DNA of 64,000 bases from Sporopachydermia quercuum (GCA_001599295.1 BCGN01000004.1:128138-192137); one strand, 5' to 3'; shown: positions 11,207-23,833, counted from the first letter of the stretch. The notes: generated by a model from the letters alone, not told the origin. Translations and numbers: made by a program.

Positions 11207-12277
11207 TAGGCAGGGATTTGTAATTGCTGCCTTTAAGCTTGGCATGGCAGGATTTGATTATCAGTTCAACTACTAACAGGGGCATTAGCCATAATTGCCA
11301 CCAGCAATTATAAATGAGCTCCAATCAGTTTTCAGCTCATGCACAATGTGTTAATATTAGAAACTTGTATATAGTGTCAGTGGTAGCGTTACTATTACTA
11401 TTATTCACATCCTTATCATCATCACAGTTACCAGTACTTTAACTGCTAGTAATGGTGCTTTGTTTCAGAATGCCAAATTGCTTTTCTCTCGTTGAATTAT
11501 GAGAATCCAGTGCTCATGCTCTATCTTTGAGCTCTTTTGTTAAGATAATGAACCCTTTGTCCTATACTCAAGTCGAAGGTATCGTTAGTTGAATAAAATG
11601 GAGAACAGCGGAAAGATGGAGAATATCGATTTGAGAGCAGTAAATCTAGAAATATCAGCAACAGGTATAGCAGAGGGGTAAAAGCAACAGCAACGGCGAA
11701 GGCTACAGCATCCAAATGCTGTCAATCGCAGTCTTGCTGTTGGTACCTCTGCTGAACACAGCTTTGAATTCTAATGGCAATGCTTACCAACTGACAACAT
11801 CGAAAGTGCATTCGCCAGGGAACTTTGCCAAGCTTAAGTGGATTCGACCAGAAATATTATTAGATCAAACAAAAGAGGATGCCATAAATACGGTATTAAA
11901 GGAGAGCCTACAATAGTAGGGATATCAATATCTAACACTACCTACGATTATTGATAACTATAAATTACTAGGTAAACGCTATTAAAATGTTGGCAATTAG
12001 GATGACTTCACTAAATCTAAATACCGACTAATATGTATCTTTAAATATTCATGTGCTTTAACTTTTGCCTCTGAATTAAGATATACTAAGAAAGGTGTTC
12101 TTAATAGGTTTGGTTATAACGTAAGTCTCTATGATAATACTAAACATTTTTTGGAATCAATAAAAGATTTCAAAGATGGATATCATCAATANTGAAGCAA
12201 GATTCAATCTACCTAATCATACATGATAATTCATTATTCATTAACCATTACCTTATAAACTGCTAACCTACTAAATA
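11207..12277. other. Intergenic region between convergent genes
   Basis: About 1.07 kb without a supported gene. A 66-codon ORF at 11716-11916 begins with a hydrophobic stretch that could pass for a signal peptide, but it has no other support. One N at 12192. Confidence 0.5.
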
Positions 12278-13948
12278 CTAAACAGACTCAACTGTCACGA
12301 CATTATAAGAGGAACTCAATTTCTCAATTGAATCCATTCGCTCCCGGTGAACTCTCATCTTTCTTTCCTTAGCCAATCTCACCGACTTCCGCACGTTAAA
12401 TCCATTCTTTAGCATCTCCTGCGTCTCCTCCAATTCCAGCCCAGCAAGCTCAGGATAACAGAATAACACAGCTACAAATGCAACCGCGCACAGGGCTGCA
12501 AAGAAACCAAACGTCCCTGGCGGGGTGATTTTCTCCATCATCGTCAAATATGTCGACGAGATAACAAGAGAACCAGCCCAGTTGGTACATGTGGCGTACG
12601 ACACACCGAGACCGCGAACAGACATGGGGAACAGCTCGCTTTGCTGCCAGGGGACATTGCCAATGCCAGAAGCATAGAAGGCTACATAGAGCATCATGGC
12701 AATGATAATAACAATGCCCCAGCCAGAAATAGAGCCGTCGTGATTGTCGTTGATAGCAACGCCATGTTCGAATGTGAGGCCAAAAAAATGGAAGGCAATG
12801 GCACTGAGAACAAGTGCGCCACACATTCCCGGCATGCCAATCAGTAGCATATTTCGTCGTCCCACGCGGTCAATAATGAAAAATGCAACAACCGTGAAGG
12901 CAAAGTTCGTGCCAGCGACAATAATTGACACTGCAGTGGCATCGTTGAATCCAACAGCATCGAAAATCGTAGCCGAGAAATACATGAGTGAATTGAAACC
13001 TGTGAACTGCTGAATTCCCTGTAGCCCGCAAGCAATAACGAGACCCCTGAAGTTAGACGGAACNGTGTGGATTTCTTTGATTTTACTCCACAATCGAGTA
13101 AAGAAGCTACCGCCAGCTCCCCCATTGGCAATCTCGTTCTCCACGAGAATCTCCTGTACTTTGGCCTCAACCATAGCATCGGTAGCCCCCGCGTGGGTTT
13201 TCTTGAGCACCTTAGCTGCCTCCTCGGTCTTCTTACGTAGCAGTAAATATCTAGGTGTATCGGGTAAAAAGATGAATGTAACCATTTGAACAACAGGCGG
13301 GATGATTGAAAGGCCAACCAGGATTCTCCAGCCTTTGTATACATGGATTAAACCAGCACCAATGCCATAGGCCACTAGCTGGCCGCCAGTAATGCATAAA
13401 CAGTTGATAATCACCAGTCTACCACGATAACTTGAAGGGGCAGTCTCAGCGATGTATAAAGGAGCAATCAGGGACCCCATGCCGACACCTAAACCCATGA
13501 TAAATCTTCCGGCAATCATAGTCCAGACAGTCTTAGCAGCCGTTTGGACAGCGGCCCCGACAATGAACATAATATTAGAACCCATGATGGTAGGTTTTCT
13601 ACCGAAATGGTCAGCAAGAGTCCCCGCGAAAACTGCAGCAACCAATGCTCCCAACGATGTAGCAGATGTAATGAATTCTTTATCACCAGTGGTCAACACT
13701 TTGTTGTCTAAATCTGTGCCAATAGCAACTAAAGCCGAGGAAACATAACCAGTGTCATACCCGAACATAAAGCCAGAGATGGAAGCAACAAACACCAAAA
13801 CAAGGATGATTTTAGTAGGTTTAGCATTGTGCAAGCCGTTTGGTCTCAATTGATTGTTTTCTGATTGATCTGTCGAAAGTTGAGTTTCACTGGGCTCAGT
13901 AGTAACTGACTCCTGTGATACAGCGAGCGTTTCCTTCATTTTTCCCAA
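12278..13948 (-). CDS. ITR1: Myo-inositol transporter, Itr1/Itr2 type (MFS)
   Basis: A 556-residue major facilitator sugar-porter family member with 12 predicted membrane helices, expected to bring myo-inositol into the cell with protons for phosphatidylinositol synthesis. The closest family is yeast Itr1/Itr2: [22 protein letters not shown], then [21 protein letters not shown], then [21 protein letters not shown] and [14 protein letters not shown] near the same positions. Sugar-porter motifs [28 protein letters not shown] and DRVGRRN are present. The N- and C-termini are hydrophilic, and the C-terminal tail is basic ([18 protein letters not shown]). One ambiguous base (13065) makes one residue undefined. 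A TATAAATA box lies 175 bp upstream. Substrate is inferred from similarity. Confidence 0.88.
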   Translation of the reverse strand: MGKMKETLAVSQESVTTEPSETQLSTDQSENNQLRPNGLHNAKPTKIILVLVFVASISGFMFGYDTGYVSSALVAIGTDLDNKVLTTGDKEFITSATSLGALVAAVFAGTLADHFGRKPTIMGSNIMFIVGAAVQTAAKTVWTMIAGRFIMGLGVGMGSLIAPLYIAETAPSSYRGRLVIINCLCITGGQLVAYGIGAGLIHVYKGWRILVGLSIIPPVVQMVTFIFLPDTPRYLLLRKKTEEAAKVLKKTHAGATDAMVEAKVQEILVENEIANGGAGGSFFTRLWSKIKEIHXVPSNFRGLVIACGLQGIQQFTGFNSLMYFSATIFDAVGFNDATAVSIIVAGTNFAFTVVAFFIIDRVGRRNMLLIGMPGMCGALVLSAIAFHFFGLTFEHGVAINDNHDGSISGWGIVIIIAMMLYVAFYASGIGNVPWQQSELFPMSVRGLGVSYATCTNWAGSLVISSTYLTMMEKITPPGTFGFFAALCAVAFVAVLFCYPELAGLELEETQEMLKNGFNVRKSVRLAKERKMRVHRERMDSIEKLSSSYNVVTVESV

Positions 13949-16900
13949 TCTTTAACTACTAACAACTANGCAGCGAATTATACGGTGATAAGAGATCAAT
14001 GTGTGAATGTACTACTGATAGTGATAGTAGTAGTGAATAGAGATAAAGCTCTTGAAGATTGGTTGATAAGAGTTAGAAACGAAGATGGGATTAATGATGA
14101 AATAGAAGGACCAGGATGTGTATTTATAAACCAGGAAACGACGTAGGCAAATGTACCAATGGTAAATTGGTGAAATAGATGATCAGAGACAATTTGAGAA
14201 TGAACAGTTGTTGGAAAAGCTGTTTAAAAATTGACAGGCACGAGNAAAAGTGTGGGATTATCAAACTTTTCCTTGAGAGGTCTGGAAATTTCTAGTATTA
14301 GAGTTTCGAAATAGAGTTCACTTGTACAGAAGATTAATTGAGAGGAACGAACATTTAATATTCGGATTTGTGTCTCAATTTGGGTATAGGGTAACTTTTA
14401 GAGGTTTGATATTAAAGAAAATCATTGGATCTTTGGGATTTATTGAATAGAGTGCGCAATTCAATATGTTTTTTCGGCTTTTTTCCTGTTTTGAGCTAGT
14501 TTTTGGCTTCTGCTTTACTACCTATAAGTACTCGTTGGTCTAGTGATAATCGGATTAAAGTTTCCACAATATTAAGTACACAGTATCTTCGTGAAACCTT
14601 ATTTATAAGCAACACCAATACACTACAAAAGAAAACCATAAGGAATTCCCTGGAACCGGTAAAAATCATCACAGGCAGAAAAATAGAACTGTAACAGCTG
14701 ACGCTCATCTCTATACTTAGTTAACGGTTCTGCGGACTTGATTTGACGAACGTACTAAGTACACACACTATAACTAACCCATAGTTAACTGATATAATAT
14801 TCTCAATTTACTAGAACCTCGTTAGAGCTTCATTGTTCCGTTTTCCTGAAACTGTTGAACTTAAAACGCGTTGCGTACACAACCCTTACTTTTGTTCGAT
14901 TTACAACGATGAGACGGCATGTCAGATCCTTTATCGTTAGTTTATTCAATCTCTGTCTTGATCTTTAGCCATTCTCCATAACTCTCATACTAAAACTAAG
15001 CAATCTGGTGTAAATCGCCATAAAATTCATTAAATATGTGCTTACAAATGATTGAATATTACGTCCAATACGACTATTCGGTGAATAATGATCCCCGCTT
15101 GGACGAAATGTGGGGACTTGCCTAGCATTTCTGAAAATCTGGGGAATCTGTAAACTCTATACCCCTCATAAAGCTTATCAGCTTACTAAATCATCGCTAT
15201 AATCGTCAATAGACCTTATCTATGATCCAAATTCATTGTGTAACTGTTAAAGGAAAAAGTCAATGGGAAAAACCCCGAAGTACTGCCGTTGTAACAGCAT
15301 TCTACATCGTTCTTAACTGCACCTTCCTTTCCTGCATTCTATTTTTTCCGAAACTGTATCAGACCGGGCCCTACTCCGACACCCATACCTCTTTCTTCAT
15401 ATTAAACCAACACAAATTTTTGAGGCTTCCAACTTGATATTCAAATTTAGGTATATCGGACTTTTTTCCGATAACATATCTTAGTTCCCGGATTATTTAA
15501 AAAGAACTAGTAAAATCTCCATACTAATAATCCTGATTCAACGTTTTTATGCCAAGCCACTTATCCCAATTAGGTTTCCTTTCGGTATACTTTTACTGGA
15601 ATTTTCTTCTTTTAGTTAAAACAAGGAATAATCATCCGGAAATTTTTCCTTGATTATTACTAAAAGGGTAATTAGTAATAAAAAACTTGTCACAAGTTCT
15701 GTCTTATTGTAGGAGGTAAGAAGTTGACGAGTCTACTCAAGTCATGTGATAACTTATAAGCTGGATCTGCAATATATCTTGTATGATGTAGAAGAATCAT
15801 GACTAAAAGGTAGCAATTGAAATAGATAGATATTAGAATTGATTGTCTAGAGGGTGAACTGGAGCTCTACAGTAATGTAAGAGGTGATAATATTCTTCTT
15901 CTTCCAATAGCAACTTACAACTTACAACCTACTCTGGCCATTCCCTATACAGCTGGGATTATGACCAAATTGCGGTTCCGTCTCCAGTCCTCGTTTCTTC
16001 ATTGACTGAGGTTTAGCTAATTAGTTCTGCTGTCAATAAATCTGTTCAATTTTCCTACCCTTGTTTTCACCTAAAGCAACCTAAAATCGCGTATTCCTCA
16101 GGCATGATATCCTCTCCCTCCACATTTTCCTTTTCTTTCATCTTGCAATAAACATGTTCTACCCCTCCTTAGCTACGGGATTCTAATCGTGTTTATCCTT
16201 ATTACTTACTGGAACTAAAGTTATTTCAGTTTATATTCAACTCATATTTGACTCGGGGATGTGCTTAGTTATCAACATCTTCATGCATCCATAACCAATT
16301 GTACTTTTCAACGGTTTTTCCGAGTCGCTAATTAAAGTTTGATCAACCCCGGATTTTTCCCCGACTACTGGGATCTAGTGGATTATCCTCAGGGTATCTC
16401 CACTGCCAGAGGTGTATCTTACTGTATCCCATAGATTTACCAGTGATTTCTCGGTTATTGGAGTCTTGGCGAAGTAATTCAACCCCAATATTTAAGGGGC
16501 TTGTGATATCACTGACTGTTCCTGGGATGAATCAACTGTTCTAACAATTGGCACCAAATCATAAACAAGGTAAAATGGGTGAAATGGTATCATGATTGCT
16601 GGATTTCTATAACTAGAGTAGATGCAAAAATGTTCTTGGTACCTGAAAATTCTATCAATTCGGTTAATGGCGGTTTAATACTCATTGCTGTTTAATGGGA
16701 GTGTCCTTTATCTATATGAGATTCATAGTACATTGCTATACCTCTCTGTTCTACATTTAGGTTGCTTTGCTATCTGATGCCCGTTATGAACAACAATTCT
16801 TGTTTCTTGGAATGTCATTGCTTTTATATTTCAGAATAGTTTGTATTTTTTTTATGAGTATGATCGAACAAGTATTATCTATTGCTACTTTTTGTCAGAT

Positions 16901-17445
16901 ACTGATTTCACCAACTGCCCAATCACTCAAACTTGAGACCAACTCTTCATAGTCCTACTTAAAGCTTGATGTCCCATCGGATTCGATTTTTACGTATCAA
17001 TTCAAGCATTTCTATATCCACCCTATTCAACTCATCTCTATTTCAAATTTCTAATACCTTCCTTTTTACTCCTTCATTGCAGAGATTCCTTCTCCCATCA
17101 TCAATCTTTAGGTACTCAACGCAAGCCTTGTTATGTTACTTTAGTACTAGATTATATGCACGTTACGCATTAACCTGCGTTCATTAACCCTAGTATCATC
17201 TCTCAAATTGTCCGATCTCATTATTCATGATATTATAGGAGTTGCTATCAGATGTTCGGACAACGCTCCTTCTGATATCAGTATCACTTGCTCGTATCTT
17301 CGTATTTGAGTCTCCTTCTTATCAAATGCTCGTTATGTTGATCAACTATCAAAAGATCGTTTGACCAAGTTTCTAACCTTTTGCCCAGAACCATTATATT
17401 TTTACCGTCTTGGCATCTTCTTTCTACATAACAAATCAGGTGAAA
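13949..17445. other. Long gene-poor region between ITR1 and RCF3
   Basis: About 3.5 kb with no convincing coding sequence on either strand; all ORFs are under 75 codons and lack family signatures. The left part is the ITR1 promoter. Several spaced CGG/CCG elements occur: a perfect 7-bp inverted repeat at 15454-15473 (tatcgga, 6-base spacer, tccgata) and further CCGGA/TCCG pieces near 15490, 15636 and 16350. An 8-bp inverted repeat (aataatca/tgattatt) is at 15627-15658. No LTR or transposon structure was found. Confidence 0.5.
14121..14128 (-). promoter_or_regulatory. TATA box of the ITR1-like gene
   Basis: TATAAATA on the minus strand, about 175 bp upstream of the ATG, a usual distance for a regulated yeast promoter. 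Confidence 0.5.
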
Positions 17446-17892
17446 ATGGTCAGACCTATTCATCATTCGCCTCAAATGGTGGCCGGCTTAAACGAGCGAG
17501 TAAGTGTTCCTCTGCTATCCTGCAATTTCTCAGACCTTCTATTACTTTCATTCACTGTATTTTTTGTGGTCTATTTAGAAATGATGTCCTAACATTATCA
17601 GCTTCTTGAAGGAAGTTTATACGGAGGAGGCAAAGGTTTACTATTTGGCGTGATAACAATGTCGGCATTACACCTTTTCTCCAAAACATGGAGAACCAAA
17701 ACATCTATACAATTCAGAACATTCTATATGGCATCTTGTATATCCTGTGGTGTTGTAATTGCTTGTGACAAGCAATTGATCTCATATGAACAGGAAATCA
17801 TGGAAACCGAGACCCAGCGGCGAAAGGACTTTTTGGATAAAGCTGCTGATAGAGGAGAGTTGTATGGATCAGATGGTAGAAGTCTTANATAG
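17446..17892 (+). CDS. RCF3: Respiratory supercomplex factor 3-like protein
   Basis: A 114-residue small mitochondrial membrane protein with two exons: 17446-17499 and 17602-17892. Exon 1 codes MVRPIHHSPQMVAGLNER and stops at a GTAAGT donor; the intron ends with TCCTAAC plus ATTATCAG. The joined frame continues LLEGSLYGGGKGLLFGV, a likely first membrane helix, then TFYMASCISCGVVIACDKQL as the second, and a charged C-terminus (TETQRRKDFLDKAADRGELYG). This matches yeast Rcf3: PIHYDPKTV at the start, RVFYHCSWISMGAVFRADKQL, then REEQKRREKIMDEAAERG. Rcf3 associates with cytochrome c oxidase in the inner membrane and resembles the N-terminal part of Rcf2. An N at 17888 affects the last codon before the stop. 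Confidence 0.85.
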
Positions 17893-18168
17893 ATCACACA
17901 TTTTTGTTATATCTGATGTGTATGCATATATCTGTTAAATAGAAGGAATAAATTTATGACTGTTGAAATGAAACCCCTCAAAAACAAAGTACTATGGGTA
18001 GATATAACAGTTTATTTGGAGAAAGACATATACGATGATTGATGGAGCTCTCAAACTAGGTAGATTTCTCTATGATTTACTATAATGATTATAAAACATG
18101 ATATACCAGGTTACTCTTCATTTCAGTTAGGTCTCATCTTTATTCTCAATTAATATTCATATCATACA

Positions 18169-19392
18169 CTATGGGTCATCAATTTCCACTATCTCAAACC
18201 GGTCATCATTCCATGCTAATAAGCTACTATCAATCCATCTCACTCCACGCATTCGTACTAAATTCAAGATCCGAGGACTGTTCCATAAAGAAGAATAAAC
18301 AGCTACATCTGAATATAAAATAGCCAATTTTTCTTTAGTTGAATCCCATTGAATATCTCGTATCTCATCACGACACGTTATTGTAGTGAAAGGTCCTACG
18401 GCATCACCAGTAGTGTTAATATTCCATATAAACACCGTTTGCTGTATAACTGTAGCCAATAACCCATTCGCACCTTCAGAAATATTAGTAATGACAGGTT
18501 GCCCTTCTCTAACAAAAACTGGATTCACCCATACTTTGAATTCAGTCCCACCTCCATCACGCCAGGAAACACCTGTAGGCATAGGTTTTATCCCATGAAT
18601 CAATGTCCTTTCTTTCCTCCCTAGAAAATCAACTATCACTACATATGAATTTTGCCTGTTTTCAACATTCAGGCATATTCTGCTATCTTTTAAACATATC
18701 ATGTCTTTTATATAAGTATCAAATTCGGTTGAATCATTAGCTATCTGCTTAACATTGAATTCAAACGTGGGTTGTCCAGAGGTATCGCCATGACCTATTA
18801 TATTATATACTGCTACTCGTTCAGCAAGCCCAACACCTTCTAAAGCTGCAACCCATTGAACCCCGGAAATAAATTCCACTTTCTGAGCATCTTTTGCTAA
18901 TGAAAACCTGTGGATAGGAACAGCTGATGCTGCTTTACTTTGAAACAACGTCAGATCATTAGGATTTGTCACGAGACCAAACAGCTGTTTATCGCTGGAA
19001 TATAACACATCACTCGTCTTAGGTCCTGCCACGTCCATTATATGTTTATATGATCTGTTGTAAAGCGAAGCTACCACATTTGCTTCAGAAAACAAGATAA
19101 TGGCTTCAGGTAACGATACAATTGATTCGACTCCATAAGGGGCAGCCAAAGTCCCTGATGTTGGCCCAAGGATAGCAACCACCAAAATATTCGTTTCTGC
19201 TACCACGACAATATCGCTGTCAATCCAGAAAAGAGAATATTGCTTGCTGGCCTGCGGTAACGAGATTTGTCTAATGGTATGCACATTGGGGATGGTTCTG
19301 ACTACAAGACCGGAAGGAGTGAAATGGGCAACATACTTGCCACATGGTGAGACTGATAAAGGTTTCAGATAAGAAAACGCACACATTTGCAA
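18169..19392 (-). CDS. WD-repeat protein of the Wdr8/WRAP73 type
   Basis: A 407-residue beta-propeller-like protein. It opens with SVSPCGKYVAHFTPSGLVVRTI, like the FSPDGKYLAS...RLVVRD start of WRAP73/Wdr8. The C-terminal part has NGLLATVIQQTVFIWNIN, then EIRDIQWDSTKEKLAILYSD and WIDSSLLAWNDD, in the same order as the last WRAP73 blades. In fission yeast, Wdr8 works with Msd1 and the kinesin Pkl1 at spindle pole bodies to anchor microtubule minus ends. WD repeats are weak and divergent here, so the family call rests on order and position of these segments. I do not recall an S. cerevisiae counterpart. It could also be another degenerate WD protein. Confidence 0.62.
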   Translation of the reverse strand: MQMCAFSYLKPLSVSPCGKYVAHFTPSGLVVRTIPNVHTIRQISLPQASKQYSLFWIDSDIVVVAETNILVVAILGPTSGTLAAPYGVESIVSLPEAIILFSEANVVASLYNRSYKHIMDVAGPKTSDVLYSSDKQLFGLVTNPNDLTLFQSKAASAVPIHRFSLAKDAQKVEFISGVQWVAALEGVGLAERVAVYNIIGHGDTSGQPTFEFNVKQIANDSTEFDTYIKDMICLKDSRICLNVENRQNSYVVIVDFLGRKERTLIHGIKPMPTGVSWRDGGGTEFKVWVNPVFVREGQPVITNISEGANGLLATVIQQTVFIWNINTTGDAVGPFTTITCRDEIRDIQWDSTKEKLAILYSDVAVYSSLWNSPRILNLVRMRGVRWIDSSLLAWNDDRFEIVEIDDP

Positions 19393-20725
19393 ATTGTGAT
19401 TGTATATTCAGTCTCAAAACGCGACTACAAAGCTTAGAAATCTGTAATGATGGAATAAGACTCGTGTCTAGTATGTGAAGGGCAGTGCGATATGTTGAAA
19501 TAACAATTAGGTTTGGGACGATACTGTATGATATATGCATGTGGTGCACAATTGGAAATAGTAATTGAGAATAACGTAATCAATCGTGTGTGCATACACC
19601 CGCTGGAAGTTGCATATTCTCTAACCTACTTCGTTAAGGCAGGGCTCATAAAGTGTGTCCCGAAATTTCGGAAAAGGCGGGAGAGGTATATGTCTCATCA
19701 GGTGAGATTGTATGTATGTTGTGTTGAACATCACAACGAAAGGTAAAAGGCAATGTTTTCTTACTCAAGTGAGTAATTTCTTGCTGGGCATATGCAGATA
19801 TCTGAGATTTTTGAAAGCCACACCAATTGATAAATGCCATATGTGTGAACGAAAAGCACCATATCACACAGTGCTCCGTGATCTCGGCTTTAATTAGGCA
19901 ACTACATGCCTAGGCTAAATAAAAAAAAAATCAGAGCGAACTTGATCGTTTTCAACTCTTAACAAGTAAATAATGTAATGCTTCATAGATTACTTTTTAA
20001 ACGAGAATGTTTCAACGAATAATTTCCACTAGAGGGTCACTGAAATCCGTTCAATTCCACTTTACTCATTGATCATTAAATGCAATTAAAGTTCATATCA
20101 ATATGCGCTCAGATGCATATTTGCTGTACTACATTCCCTATTATTTACATGTAGAAGCGTTACTGAGTGGGATGCATCCCAAACCAAATGTTGCTGTATC
20201 ACAAACACCAGAAATTATCTTCATATTTCTCTAAATTACAAAACATTAGGCCAAAAAAATGCAATATTTTACTCTAATATACCCAAATAACATATTTACA
20301 AATTTTTACACTCATAGGACCTTTCTTTCTCATAAAACCACACTTACCTTCCTACCTCGATCTTGCACCTTTCCTCAGAGTCACGTGATATTATCACCTG
20401 ATAAATGAGTTTTTCTTGATTTCTCCAATAGGGGTTTTCGCGAGATTTCTTTATATCTTCTGTAACCTTCCGTGCCATCCCATCGCCTTTTCTGCTCTGA
20501 CTTCCTTCCCTAAATACTAATAGAATCGACACTGTTATTTAATGTTTATCGGTAGCTTTTGCCTTCTACAAATATTTCTGCTTTTTGATTTCACTACTAC
20601 TACTAGAGGCTCACCACTAGTAACATCAGAGACTTAATCATCCAACCTAGCACTCAGTACAGTGCCCCACCTCAGCTAGATACTAACCAAGTACTTACCA
20701 TCAACATCCTCATCCCCTGATCACG
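19393..20725. other. Intergenic region, divergent promoters
   Basis: About 1.3 kb between a minus-strand and a plus-strand gene. Only short ORFs without signatures. A TACTAACCAAG motif at 20683-20693, just upstream of the next start codon, could be the end of a 5' leader intron; no strong donor was found. Confidence 0.45.
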
Positions 20726-22180
20726 ATGACAGAAACCCCAAACGACATACCATCAAATGAACGAGAGATTTACGCAACATCAATTGAAATCCGACGCAAA
20801 CTAACCGGTTTGATTTCCGACAGATCCAACTATCTTACATCTGACGCTATTAACAGTGTTTACTCAAGCTTAGAAGATCAGGTGAAAGAGTTGAACATCA
20901 TTCGAGCTAAGCCTGAACAAGCCAAAGAACATAACTCATTAGACATAGTACTTGATGATGTTTTCCAATTACTTTCACTAGCATATTTGACTGTTGGGCT
21001 CACAAGATCAGCTGCTGCAACTTATGCTTCTCTCACTTCTGTTGAACGTCTACTACATCATTTGGCGGAAGTAGAAGTCTACACCGCTGTTGATATAAGG
21101 CCTTTGAGGGAAAGATTATCTCAATTGGAAGCCATTACTGCAGCAAATAGTAACGATTCTGATAAGGATATTATTCAATTGATAGAAAGAAAAATTGCTA
21201 TGTGTGAAGTTGATTTGAAGCATCTTGAAGATGGAATCTCGCATGTTCCTGCAGACTTGGAACCTTTGTTAGCTAAACTGGTTACTCTGAAAAGACAAAT
21301 CCTTTCAGTAGGTGCCAATTCAAATTTCAAACCTGAAGATTTGAAACCTTTCCAACAGGAATTAAATAGATTGGAGGAGAAGTATGTCCGTTCTGATTTG
21401 TATAGTAAGATGGATGAGCTGACCTTGAAAGAGACTACTGAGGCTTCTGCTCCTAAAACTACTGATGCCACATCGCATGAATTATTGAAAGGGCTCATTG
21501 ACACTTGCCATGTGTTAATTAAAGATTTGATTGATGGCAAAGATCAAGTGCCCGAAAGTTTGAAAGGCACTTATTCACAGTTAAGTGATATGAAGAACAC
21601 ATTAGAAAATCTATTAATCACACACCGTTGGACGTTAAGAGCTACTGATTTATATAGTTATGGTAAACAGTTACGATCCATTGACGATACCCGTGTTAAC
21701 GGTAAATTCCTTGTTGACGATGGTACTGTTGCCCCTGAAAAAGCTCAAGTGATTTTACTTTATCTGTTAAGAAGATGCTATGCTATTATTTATAAGCTTC
21801 TAGAATCGTCAGAACCAGTGTCTGAAGCATTGACACCTATCCATAACCAATTGATTACTGTGAGAAGATGTTTGCTTGAAGTGAAGCGAATGGGCCAAGT
21901 TTCGTCCGTCAGAGAACTTTATCCATATCAAATGAAGCTTGCTAGTATTGATAATCTTCGTAAAGATGGTAAATTCTATGTGGGCAAACTCATTCCTGAG
22001 GGACAAGGAACATTAAATGCTTTATTGGCTGAATGTTACGACATTATATACGATTTACAAGAAAATATTCAAGAAGACGATAACAATGATGATGATTCTG
22101 CTATTACTTTTGTCAAAGGAGGAGATGGTGTTGATGTGTTGGACGATTACGGAAATTCAAGAGTTGAAGATCTCAATTAA
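20726..22180 (+). CDS. Fungal DUF2408-like helical protein
   Basis: A 484-residue, largely helical and hydrophilic protein with no membrane segment. It contains internally similar helical segments: LLKGLIDTCHVLIKDLIDG with VPESLKGTYSQLSDMKNTLENL, then LYLLRRCYAIIYKLLESSE with LTPIHNQLITVRRCLLEV, and a last partial one, LLAECYDIIYDLQENIQ. Between them recur LYxYxxxLxSIDxxRxxGKF blocks (about residues 305-325 and 400-415). This pattern fits the fungal family DUF2408, whose function is not known to me. The C-terminus is acidic (QEDDNNDDDS). Confidence 0.65.
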   Translation: MTETPNDIPSNEREIYATSIEIRRKLTGLISDRSNYLTSDAINSVYSSLEDQVKELNIIRAKPEQAKEHNSLDIVLDDVFQLLSLAYLTVGLTRSAAATYASLTSVERLLHHLAEVEVYTAVDIRPLRERLSQLEAITAANSNDSDKDIIQLIERKIAMCEVDLKHLEDGISHVPADLEPLLAKLVTLKRQILSVGANSNFKPEDLKPFQQELNRLEEKYVRSDLYSKMDELTLKETTEASAPKTTDATSHELLKGLIDTCHVLIKDLIDGKDQVPESLKGTYSQLSDMKNTLENLLITHRWTLRATDLYSYGKQLRSIDDTRVNGKFLVDDGTVAPEKAQVILLYLLRRCYAIIYKLLESSEPVSEALTPIHNQLITVRRCLLEVKRMGQVSSVRELYPYQMKLASIDNLRKDGKFYVGKLIPEGQGTLNALLAECYDIIYDLQENIQEDDNNDDDSAITFVKGGDGVDVLDDYGNSRVEDLN

Positions 22181-23833
22181 CATGTAAATATAATTGATGA
22201 TACCTGTTGAAAAGTGTCCTAGTTGGACCTTCAACTATGCTTAAATTTTTAACGTTGTTTCTTTTCTTACATTGTTCTTTTTACTCTTCATTTGGTATGT
22301 TCTTATTGGTCGGTTTAGCTGTATCTAGCAATGAATATTGTTCATAATTTGCTGATTGTAGATCAAGTGAAGGTTTTGAGTGAATGACGATGATTATTAT
22401 GTATCATTTGATCAGTGAATATTTAATTGTGCTTTAAAAATCAATAAATGACGACAGTTTGACTCTCGACAGTTTGACTCTCGACAGTTTGACTCTCAAC
22501 AGTTGCTTTTCTATAGATGTTTTAATTTGCCTGTTCCATGACCCCTCGTTATCTAGTAAATAGGCTTTCTTGTTCATATGCATAGTTATGCGTATATATG
22601 TATCATTCCTAACTCTATATTTTGTATTAATGTGTCGTTGACATCACGTAGGCAAACCGTGAGTATTCTCAGTTTGTCTAGCACATTCAGATTGTTCTCA
22701 GTGATCTTTTCAGTGAAAAATAGATAATCTTTTCTGGTTGTTTCCTGTAGTTTAAACAACGACAAGAAAAGAATGCTTGGGTTTTACCACTTGTTTGTTA
22801 TCTGGTTCTCTGGTTCTCTGCTTCCCTCCTGCGCACATATTCAATTATCATATGTCACCCAAAATTCCTTTGAGATTTTGATTAAAGTCCCAATTATGCT
22901 TCATTGAAATTGAGGTGCCCCAATAGGTTTCAAGATGACATCAGTTTATGGTTGATATGATTGTGATTGTTTTTGCAAGTTAATAGGCACTTTGGTTATT
23001 TGTATTTTGTTAAAATGATATTATTGCTAATTAAATTATCGTGCCATATAGTAGTAAAAGAGCGCATATCAAACAGTGCTTCCAATTCTTACTAGTTAAG
23101 AATAAGGTTAATAAACGTTATGCTTTACAAACTTTAACTTCATATGTGTTTATAGTAAACAGAGTAAACTTCCATTCATTTCAAATATTACTTGTAATTC
23201 AAGCGAAAGATTATATATTACAGGTTGGACCTCAAAAACGGTCAAAAAATATGGGCCAACTCATATAAAAGCAGCAAACTCAGAATCACTCAGCACTTCA
23301 TCATTAACTCAAAGAAAAATGCCCCATACCGCAATTCACACAACTAAAGATTAAGAGATTCGTGTATATTATGCAGGAACAAATTTAAAGTTCAGTATCT
23401 ATGACACCCCCGACTAAAATTACCTATAAGGATCACTCATCGAGTACCTAAATCTCATTCCATTTTGCTATGAAAGCTTTAATAAAATCTCCAATAATAC
23501 AATTATAAGTCAAAGTAATGTCAAAAACATAAGCTCACTCCAATCTATTTGCATCTTTCCTATCTTCTCCTCCTTATCTTCTCTCCTCCCAAGTGCCCTC
23601 TTCTGTACTCTCCTGCAATGGTATGCACACTTCTCCACTAAATGACTCAACCAGCCTAATACAGAAAATGCTAAACTTTATCTCAAACTTTACCTCAAAC
23701 ATCATTCAAAATAAACAACTCTTCTTTCTTATCAACCGTATCTTATTATCACCACTAGAATCAACAATATATCATGGCAAACCATACGCATTATGTACAT
23801 TAAAACCATGAAGAAAGCCTCAACTAACCCATT
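22181..23833. other. Intergenic region
   Basis: About 1.65 kb without a supported gene. It contains a three-copy 15-bp tandem repeat near 22453 and a C/T-rich leader before the next gene. Confidence 0.5.
22453..22497. repeat. 15-bp tandem repeat, three copies
   Basis: Three perfect head-to-tail copies of gacagtttgactctc, followed by a partial fourth (aacag). It lies about 270 bp downstream of the DUF2408-like gene. Confidence 0.9.

Noticed and set aside
11716-11916. 66-codon ORF with a signal-peptide-like start
   Set aside because: No family match, no conserved cysteines or second feature; isolated in an intergenic gap.
14100-17440. Centromere or eroded LTR element
   Set aside because: No repeat ends, primer-binding site, retroelement protein fragment or centromere-defining repeats were seen.
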